This document shows positions 1 through 10,100 of a stretch of 64,000 nt of DNA, piece after piece. The position numbers and the translations under genes were made by a program. The notes below the pieces were generated by a model that was not told the origin of the DNA, did not search any database, and was given only the letters and a program-made list of their open reading frames with translations. Numbering within the stretch: position 1 is the stretch's first letter; each line of letters starts with the position of its first letter. This DNA is from Elephas maximus indicus (taxonomy: Eukaryota; Chordata; Mammalia; Proboscidea; Elephantidae), in assembly GCF_024166365.1 (NCBI RefSeq), contig NC_064822.1:104466823-104530822 (forward strand), written 5' to 3'.

Positions 1-172
1 TCATACCCAGCTCCCATGCCTCACAATGTCACTCACACTCCCTACCCAGAAACGATCCCTCGGGCCCAGCTGCTTCAGAGATAGGGAGTAGAAAGAACTG
101 AGTTGAAGTCTCAAAGACACCTCCCTCCAACCTCAGTTCCCCATGATGAGCCATGCTTTTTTCCTGTCTCAC
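1..172 (-). other. KMT2D intron 30, partial
   Basis: Intron sequence 3' of the exon at 173-246 (donor GTGAGACAGG read on the minus strand). The next KMT2D exon lies beyond the left edge. Nothing else is recognisable. Confidence 0.8.
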
Positions 173-1123
173 CAGGTAGGGGGCTTTGTCAGCAGCTGGA
201 ACCTTTCTCCAGAGCTTCATGATTTGTTTGCATCGGCTAGACCAGTCTGAGGGCAGAAAAAATGAGTTAAAGGAGATGTGGCACCCTACCCACCATGTTG
301 CCATGGGTACTGGGTAATCCCATGGGTACCTGGGTAATCTTGCTTGAGACTGGGAAAGTTAATGTTGGCATAGAGCACAGGTGAAATGGTGGAGAGCTGG
401 CCCAACTCCTCATCCTTCTCCCAGCGCTGAAGACTCCGCTGGTTATAGGAGAGCCCATCGCCCTCTCCCTCGGTGGTGGGGGTGGTGGGGGTAGAGGGCG
501 TGGTGCCCCCTGAGCCTGTCCACGGGCTGTCTGGCTCACCGGGTTCCGGGCTGAAAAAGCCCCCGCGCTCCCTGGGGCGCAGGGGCAGAGAGTCACAGGG
601 GGCAGAGATACCAGGCTCCACCCCAGATACACTGCCCAGAGCCCCAGGCACTACCTTGTCCTAACAGGGAAGGCCCCTTTCAAGGGAGTGGGGAGGAGCA
701 GGGGCCCCCAGGAGTCCAAGGGAGGGAAGGCATGGACCCAGTAAAAGGAAAGAGACAATGGGGCTGCCCATGAAGGTTACACATAGATACCAACCTACTA
801 TCCAGGAATGGGGACTGGCAGAGGCCAGGGTAGGAGTCCATTGGGCTGTTGGATGGGAGGCTGCCCAAAGGGAGTCCACCTACAAGAGGCATTGGATCAG
901 AGAGAAGGGAGCAACTGGCCCATCCTAGGGGTAAACTTGGCTACACCTGCCCACCCAGTTTTCAAACCACTCCTACCCGAACCACCTTGGAGAAAGGGCC
1001 TCTGCAGTGGCGTACGGCTGCCATCTAGGCCAGGGGTTCCACAACCCAGATGCTGCTCTCGTTCGGAACCCAGAACATCCTTGAAGAGCTGCTGCAGGTC
1101 CTTGGATTCCATCTTGGGCAATT
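173..1123 (-). CDS. KMT2D: KMT2D exons 27-30: up to the start of the HMG-like region
   Basis: Residues 1831-2010. Exons 986-1123, 795-879, 330-571 and 173-246. Landmarks are [36 protein letters not shown], a Thr/Pro-rich tract, [21 protein letters not shown], and [25 protein letters not shown]. The last block begins the HMG-box-like segment known in this family and is cut by the next intron. Two splice choices are settled by frame: exon 27 ends CAAG|GTGGTT, and exon 28 ends AGTAG|GTTGGT. Bases 1-172 are intron. Confidence 0.93.
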
Positions 1124-4100
1124 CTGTGGGGGAATGATGAGGAATGCTGCTGAGGAAGACTGGGGAGCTGAGGGGACACCACAGGTCTATGAATGGTCAT
1201 GGCCAGGGAAGGTACCCAGGACTCCCCACCTGAGATGCTGTACAGATGACAGTCCCAGATGTAAGACCTTCTCCTTCCCCCATAGAGGACCCTTACACAA
1301 AATGAGGTGTAGGTTACAGTCTCACCTTCTGTGGGAATCCTGTCTAAGTCAGAGCTAAGCATTCCTTCACCCGGGGTGCCTGGCTTCTCGGGGTCACTGG
1401 GCACTGGGGATGCCTTTACGCCCCCATCCTCAGGTCCTGCATTTGTCAGGAGAAACCCATCAGCCAAGGCCAATATGGAGGTATCACATCAGCCACCCTG
1501 AACTACACAGGGGCATGGAATAGTTTCCAAACCCCAGTCCTGCCAGACACAGTTCCCCAGCAGCCCTCACCTGGTGTATCAGCCTTGCCCTCGAGGCCAC
1601 GTGATTCTTCATCTGCAACATCTGGACCATCATCTCCTACGAGCAATAGTCCCCACTTTCATCAGAGATGCCCTAAACCTGATGCTCAGCCAGGTCCCCA
1701 GCTCGATAGCCCAGGACTCTTGGCCCACCCTTGACTGCTAGAGACCCGTCCATTCCCCACCAAATACCCTTGGCAGCTCCTAAGCACAGAGGGAAGACGG
1801 ATCCCCTCATACCCCTTCACTCCATGACTGACCTTTCTGCAAGGTGGGGGGATCCTTCCTTTCTGGGCCTCCATCCCCCTTGGGTTTTGGGGTTCCTAGT
1901 CCAAAGCTTGGCCGGCCCACCCCAACTGCAAAAAGGGCCTTACGGCTCAGGTCCAGCAGCTCCTTTCCAAAGAAGGCTTCCTGTGAAGGGAGTCAGGGAG
2001 AAATAGGTTTATTCATACTCTGCAGGGCCCAGACACCACCACTCACCCCTCAGACACTAAGCCCCACCTGCAAGTAAGCAGGAAACATGTCCTCTAATTT
2101 GCTCTTCTTGCGCCCTCGCCGCTGCTGCTTCTTCTTCTCATCCCCATCAGCTAAGCTCTGCTCCACAGAGCTCTCTGCAGGTAGGTCGGCAGGCATCACT
2201 GAGGACAGGACGGAAGGTGTCAGCCTCTTTGTGGACCCAGGACATGCTGCTCCCCACTCAGCCTGGTGGCACTTTCTGCCTACCCTCTCCTCTGACATCA
2301 GTTGGGCCCGCCAACCTCTTGGCCCTTTCAGTGGCCCACCCCCTGGGTCTCACTGACATTGCCCTGTCGGTCCTTTGATCCCCACCTTCTCCCAGGCCCC
2401 ACTGGTGCCCTCACCCGTCTCACCCTCGTCGGGCTGCCCATCACCACTCAACACCTCTGTCTGTGCCGCAGGACCCTTTTTCACACGTGTGTGGGATTTC
2501 CGCTGTCGCACCATGAAGCCACCAATGCCTACAAGGAGGTAGATGTGAAGATGAGGAGCTGCTGGGGGACTTGGTCCTCACCACCCTGGCTCCCATCCCA
2601 GGGCCTCACCAGGTCGATATGGCTTGCGCTTCCGTTTCTTGCTTTCCTCGGTCTCCTCCTTGCCAGGCTCCATGTCAGGGCTGACGGGGCCCTCTAGTTT
2701 AATTTCACACTCCATGTGCTCCACACCACCTGCATAGGGAGACAGGAGAAATGGAGGCAGATCAGCTGCTTGGGCCAGTTTAACCTTGTCATCCCTCCAC
2801 CCAACAGCAGAGAGAGCTGAGTGTCTTGCCAGAGCCATTTGGACACGACCAACAGTAGCTTGAGGGTGAGTGGGAGGGACGACGCTGCCCCCAACCAGAT
2901 CCCAACTTTTCATAGGCCCAGTCCCACAACTCTGCCACTCCCCAAGGTTCCCCAGCCCAACCTTCACCCTTGATAAGCTCATCAGTGTCCAGGTCCCCAT
3001 CTTTCTTGTCATCAGGGCCAAGGGCATCTGAGGGCTCGGAACCTTCCAGCCCTGCCTCGCCTGGGAGGCCGAGCCGCCCCCGCCGCTGGCGCCGCTTGTG
3101 CAGAGGCGACATGGTCAGGTTACGCAGCACGGCCATGCCAGTTTCTGTCAGCCACACACCCTCGAAGCGAAAGTACTGGGGCTCTGCACAAGGGGGAAGA
3201 GCATATGAGCCCTGGATGAAGGTCCAAGAAAACCAGGACTCAGAGTTTCAGCCTGAGTACCCAGCTGGGACAAAGGCAGTGACAGAGAAGCCAAAGTCCA
3301 GCTTGGAGTCTGAGGCCACCAATGGGTGCTGGCTGAGGCCTGAGTTCTCCATCGGTGACCCTGGGAGATTCAGAGAGAGACTGCTACTGCAGAAGCCTGA
3401 CTTTACTTATGATCAGCCCTAAGTTCACCAAGATAGTCTTTATATGTCTGGGGCTTGGAGGGCTCCTAGTTGATGAATACCAACACACAGTGCCCCAGAT
3501 GCCAGAAGAAGGGTCCACATCAAGATGGAGATATGTCCGCAGACCCCTTCACTGAGAAAAAAGAGCTGTGTTCTTTGGAGATGAGATTCTGACAGTAAAG
3601 AGGCAACACTGTTTAGAAGGAAGACTACTGGAAAACTGGAGACCTCTGTTCTAGTCCTAACTTCACCACTAACTTACTGAGTGACCTTGGGCAGACCACT
3701 CAATCTCTTTGACTCTTAATTTATTCCTCTTAAAATGAAGAGATGAAGTTAGGGGATTGGAGCACGACTAGATAGATGGTGTCCACGGTCTCCTCTGCCT
3801 TTGGCATTATAAATTTTTGTGACTCACCTGGCTCTTTCACTTTGATAGGCACCAACTCTGGAGGTGCAACAGGCGCTGTGGAGAGAAGGCCAAAACCAAG
3901 GTAGTTTGAGGCCCTATCCCAAAGCAAGGTACCTCCGCCAGGATTCCTCTTCCACCCCATCCCCAGTACCTCGTACTCACCCGCAGGCTTTATAACATAG
4001 GGCTGGCAGGAGACACAGTCAAAGCCCTCATCTGCAGCCTGTTCCACTTCTTCCTCTGTGAAGAGACTCTCGCAGCCAGCATGCATCCACCTGGGACAAG

Positions 4101-7100
4101 GCAGACAGAAGGAGGTGAGCCCAGGCAACAGTGAGACTGAGAACAGGGAAGAGAGGGCCAACGTGAAGGGTAAGGGGTAAGGGACACCCTCACCGTTCAC
4201 AGTGGCGGCACTGAATGAGAAGGTCCTCTTCCACATATGGGGCATGACAGATAGGGCAGGTTACCAGGCTAGCACAGGGCCCACAGTGTGTGTAACTATT
4301 CTGCCATTCACAGTGGAAGCCAGGGGAAGCGGCCCCACACTGCATACAGGAGACACACCTGTGGGGGCAGAAAGACAGGCCCTTGGCACCAAACTTACCC
4401 ACCACACCCGAACTCGCCCTTACCGTCAACCATGCAACCAGCCTGACCTCCTAAACCCAGCCTTTGTCATTATTCAACATCCCTACTGACTCTAACATCT
4501 CAGGCCTAGGCCTCTGAAGACCCCAAGTCTCCTTACCACTTGCACTTCCAGCCACCTTTGGGCACGGTGAGCAGTGGGGGGTCCAGGCAGTATGTATGGT
4601 AGCTAATGTCACAGTCATCACAGAGCAGCAGGCGTGAAGGGTCGGAGGCCTGGCCACACACCTCACACACAATACACTCCACGCACCGCCAGCCCTTCAG
4701 CAGCATCACCTTGGTGATCTGGTGTAGAAGATGGTAATTGCTCAGGGTGCCACACAGAGCAGAGGGTAGAACTTCTCAGGGGAGAGCTCCACTTACATGG
4801 ATGGGGCTGGAGGAAACCCAGTGCACAGGCTAGACCTCCATTTTAAACACATGAAGGTTTACCCAGAGCTCCCTCACCCCCAAAGAGCAGTTCTAAACTT
4901 AGGCTTCCAAGGGTCTCTGATGAGGAGAGAATAGGCTCAGCCGGCCACTGCTCGTTACCAGAGTGGAACGGCAATCTTCCAGTAGCCAACCTCCCAAAAT
5001 TTAAGATCATAGATAGAATTAGGTTTACTTCTCCACAATTTTTTCTGGAATATTTAGAACTTGCTACTGATACAAGTTAGCGAATGGTAGCACTAGACAA
5101 CTTAAAATTAACAACAACAACAAAAAAAAACGCAAAACAGCTGATCATGCTTGGGTCAAAGACACTGCTTTCTCTTTGTGGACATATGCTTATGATTTTA
5201 TATTTTATCTACACGCTATACCATACTTTCTTCTAGCAAAATCGGTCATTGTTTATATAATGGACTGAATTATACCAGAATCAGGGTCTACTACAAAGGA
5301 ACTATAGAGAGCATAACTTCCAAAGTACTTTTCCCCGAGATGAGTTTGATAATCACTGGTGACCGATAACTGACTTCCATAACAGCGGCCGCCTTAAGAA
5401 GTAGTATGGCCAAGACTGTGGCCTAGAATGAGAAATAACTGACCCCGTTCCCCAGACCACACCTCTTGGGCCCTGAACTCACCTTGCTGTTAACACAGTA
5501 AGGGTGATAGCACTGAGAGCACTGGGAACAGGCAAGGAGATGGCCTTCTGCTCCCCGGCCAAAGCTGCCACATACCACACACATGTCCTGGGGAAACATG
5601 CAGAAACCTGAATGTCTAGCTAGGTCTCCTCATTCTACTTACTCCTGGCCAAGTGACTACTACACTAATGTGAGAGCCAACAAGTCAGGAAATCAAAACC
5701 CCACCCCACAGCATTAGGAAACCGTACGCCACCACAAGACCCTGCTTCTCCTCCTATTCACCCCCAGAAACTACTTCTTCTTAAGATGCCTTGCTCACCT
5801 TATCAAGAAACTTGAATTCACACACCCTGACATAAGTAAAGGTAAGGAAAAATGAAAAGAAAATAAGATGGGGCGGGGGTGGGTAAAGACTGGTCAGAAA
5901 AAGGAGTAACATACGTCACAAAATTCTACCAGCTTCAAGATTATTCAGGTGAAAATATATAAGCTTCCAAGACTATAAACTCCAATCATGCAAAGACCAT
6001 TTGCCTTTTTCACTAGTCTAGCACTCGTAGTTCCTAGCTCAGCGTCAGGTTCAGAAGAGATCAAAAAAACCCAAAACCAAACCAACTGCCGTCGAGTGAA
6101 TTCGGACTCATAGCGACCCTATAGGACAGAGTAGAACTGCCCCGCAGAGTTTCCAAGGAGTGCCTGGCGGATTCGAACTGTCGACCCTTTGGTTAGCAGC
6201 CGTAGCACTTAACCAACCACTACACACTCAAGTGAAATTCTGATGGACAAACAAATGAACAGTGTGACTCTGATTCATTCTGTATTTTCTCTATTAAGTG
6301 GGTATCCCCAAAAGTTGGCCCTTGGTTTTTCCCACTGCCCCTACCACCAAAACACACACACCCAATGTTCAGTGCCAGGGCTCACTGCTGAGGACGGGAC
6401 CACACCAGTCAAGTATAGTACCTGCATTAGGACAAATTTGTCTGTGTTGGAGAAGAGAACCACGGTATTTTGCATGGTGTCGTCATCTTCTTCTTCCTCC
6501 TCCTTGCTGGGAGAGCTATCGATATCAGCAACCTTACAGGCAGAGAGTTGTGGAAAGTGAGCCAGATAAGTCTGTCCCAACCAAGCTGCTTTCCCTCTTT
6601 GGTGTTGGGGGACGGAGGTGGAACCCCTGGCTAAGATGAAGAACAGGAGCCAGGACTACGAGGCAGAAGAACATCCCAGCTCCCAAACTGGGCCTCAGCC
6701 CAATGGTAGAGATTTCAGAGAAGCCTGGGGCCAAGTGGGTAGAAGGAGCACAGAGAGCTGGACAGGCCCTAGGCTAGCAGACGGGTAGACAAGAGTGCAA
6801 GGATTGGCAGGATTTACAGGGTGTTTAATTTCAAAGGGGTCATCTGAAGCACGTTTTGGGGGATGGGAGGCCTCTCCTTACTACCAGAGTCTCAATGGAA
6901 GAAGTAGTTGATTTTAGCCGGGCCCGTCCTCTTCCACGTCCTCCATGTGCTCCTCCCCGTGGCCGGCGTCTTCCTGGGAAACTACTGCTGCGTCCCTGAG
7001 TGAGGAAAGGGTCAATTACAAGAGCAAGTCCGGGTGTAGTGTGTTGGGCCCACACGCTCAGAAAAATAAAAATGAATGGACCAAGTATGACGTCTAATAA

Positions 7101-10100
7101 AGCCCAGAAGGGCCAGTCAGGGCAGGGAAAAAAGCCAAGCTCCAGATACCAATAGATATGTAGCTCCGGCCCAATTGAACTCCCCTCTCGCCAGAACAGA
7201 GTAGCCAACCAGACATAATGAAAAAAAAATACAGCCTTAAGGGCTGGAAATCTGAGTTTTTAGTCCTGATTCTATTACTCACTAACTGCAAACCTGAGCA
7301 AGTTATTTCCCCCTCTAGACAAGAGTATTCTCCTTAATAAAGATGCGGCACTGAAGGATCTGAGTCTAGGATTCAAGAAGCCAGGTGGGAAGTTATCATG
7401 ACACAGTGCTGTACCTCTAGATGACAGAAGGGATAGCCTCTCACCTGCTTAATGCGGGAACGGGCAGGGGAACTGCGCCGCCTCCCCTTGTCCCCATCGG
7501 CTTTGCCTCCGCTGACAGTTGTCCCAGCTTCACACAATAGCGAGTCATCAGTCTCTGGCAAGGAGTCAGTACAGAGCCGCAAGGAGCCCTCATCTCGGGC
7601 TGGGCTGACGTCTGTAGATACCCCCAGCTCCATGGACAGGGAGCCACCCCCCTCGGGGTCAGGAGAGCCCAGCAGGGGCTCTGAACCAGGAAAACTAGCA
7701 CTGGCATCCCCCTGGCTCAGGTTCGAGATCTCATTAACGATGTCGGATTTGATGAGAGTGGGTGGGGTGGGGGCCACTGGTGCATGTGGCTCCTCCTGCA
7801 TCTCACATGGTGAGCCCTGCCCTGCCTGTTTGCATTCTGGACCATAGACCTCCATAGGGGTCACGGGGGCCAGCTCCTCGGGGTCCAGGAGCACAGGGGA
7901 ACCCTTAAGTTCACAAGCTGTTGAACTACCAGGGGTCTGTCCAGCTTCTGGCTGTGAACCAGGAGTGTCAGTCCCATCAAGAGGGGCTGTGTCTTCCCCA
8001 AGGCCAGAGAAGTCATCCAGTGCTGGGGCAGGGCTGGGTGCAGGGCAGGAAAGGTCTCCCACGGGGGAGGGAAGAGGACTGGTAGGGCTGGGCTCTAAGG
8101 CTGGGCACTCAGGTTCTGGGACTTTTTCAGTCTCCATCTCATGTTGCTCAGCCTCATCTGAGACCTCCGCAGTCTTCTCCATGGGACTCAGCGGGGAGCG
8201 GATGGACAGAGGCAGAGCAGGAGGGGAGCACTGGGAATGAGGGAAGCTCTCGGGAGGCAGGGAAGGCTGAAGGAATGGAGAACACTGAGAGGGTAAGGGC
8301 TCCATCAGGATGGGAGAAGCAGGTCCCATTGGGGAGCCTGGAGATGGGGGAAGGATCATAGGGGGTACAGGCTCAGGGTCAGTGCAATTTGCTTCCGGTG
8401 GAGGGCTGATCGGTGTCTCTAGGATGGGCGCAGCCAACGGTGACTCAGGGTCACCGTCCCCTTTGGCACCAAAGGGGTACTCTAACTCCCCCAAAGGAGA
8501 CAGGGCTGGTGGGGCCACAGCTGTGATAATGGGTGAGAGTGGAGGAGGAAGAGGATCTAGAGAGAAAGAGAAAAAGGAGGTTCTTCAATCAGATGTACCG
8601 TAAAGAATAAGACTACCCCAAAGTAATGAAGTATTAACATCCCCTTACCTGGTGGCATCAGTTGAGGTGACAAGGATGGCTCCCCAGATGGGGACATGGA
8701 CAGATCCTCAGGCAGAGGAGATAGAGGTGGTTCCCCAGGCTCAGACAGGGCCGGCTCTCTAAGCAAAGGGGACATGGGTGGCTCCCCATGTGGGGGTAAC
8801 AAGGGTAACTCCTCAGGCACAGGGCACAAGCCTGGCTCCTCAGGGGGCTCCTCAGGCTGGGGGGACAAGTGTGGCTCTTCAGGTACAGGGGACAGGCACG
8901 GCTCCTCAGATACAGGGAAAAGGCGCAGCTCCTCCGGCTGCACGGACAGGCGCGGCTCCTCGGGCCCGGGGGACAGGCGCGGCTCCTCGGGCCGGGGGGA
9001 CAGGCGCGGCTCCTCGGGCCGGGGGGACAGGCGCGGCTCCTCGGGCCGGGGGGACAGGCGCGGCTCCTCGGGCCGGGGGGACAGGTGTGGCTCCCCAGGC
9101 CGGTAACAGAATTGCACCTCCTCAGGCTGAGGGCACAACTGTGACTCCGACTCCTCAGGTCGGGGGCAGAGACACGGCTCCTCAGGCAGTGGCGACAGGG
9201 GTGATTCTTCCGGCGGTAGGCATGTGAGCAAGTTCTCTGGTGGTGAGGAAGCAGGTAAGTCTTCAGGTGGCAGGGACGGAGATGAGTCCTCAGGTGGTGG
9301 GGACAGGCGCGAAGCCTCAGGTGGAGGAGATGTGGGAGACTCCTCAGGTGGTGGGGACAGGGGAGATTCCTCAGGCGGTGGAGATAGGCGTGACACTTCA
9401 GGTGGGGGGGACATAGGTGAGTCTTCAGGTGGTGGGGACATGGGTGAGTCCTCAGGCGGTGGGAACAGGCGTGATGCTTCAGGTGGTGGGGACAGTGGAG
9501 ACTCCTCAGGTGGAGGGGACAGGGGAGACTCTTCAAATGGTGGGAACAGACGAGACGCCTCAGGTGGCGGAGACATAGGTGACTCTTCAGGTGGAGGAGA
9601 CATGGGTGACTCCTCTGGTGGTGGAGACAGGCGAGATGCTTCAGGAGGCGGGGAACTGGGCAATTCCTCGGGTGGAGGGGACAGAGGAGACTCCTCAAAT
9701 GGTGGGGACAGGGGTGATGCTTCAGATGGTGGGGACAGGGGTGTCTCTACTGGCGGGGATGGAGGAGACTCCTCTGGTGGAGAGAAGGGTGACTCCTCAA
9801 GTGGAGAAAAGGGTGATGATTCAGGTGGGGGAGACAGGGGAGACTCCTCAGGCGGTGGAGAGAGGGGTGATTCCTCAGGCGGTGGGGACAGGCGCGATGC
9901 CTCAGGCGGTGGGGATGTGGGTGACTCCTCGGGCGGTGGGGATAGGGGCGACTCCTCAGGTGGGGGCAGCAGTGGCATCTCCTCATTTATGGGGGCCTCC
10001 AACTGGGGCTCAAGTTGGGCCCCTGTTCTCCCTGCAGACATAACACACTGTATTCCTACCTAGCTCACCTCTACTCCATAGAAAGTGTAGGGTCTCGGGC

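Noticed and set aside
9224-10063. 279-codon plus-strand open frame
   Set aside because: It is exactly antisense to the KMT2D exon 11 repeat, and its composition is explained by the repeat unit. No independent gene signal.
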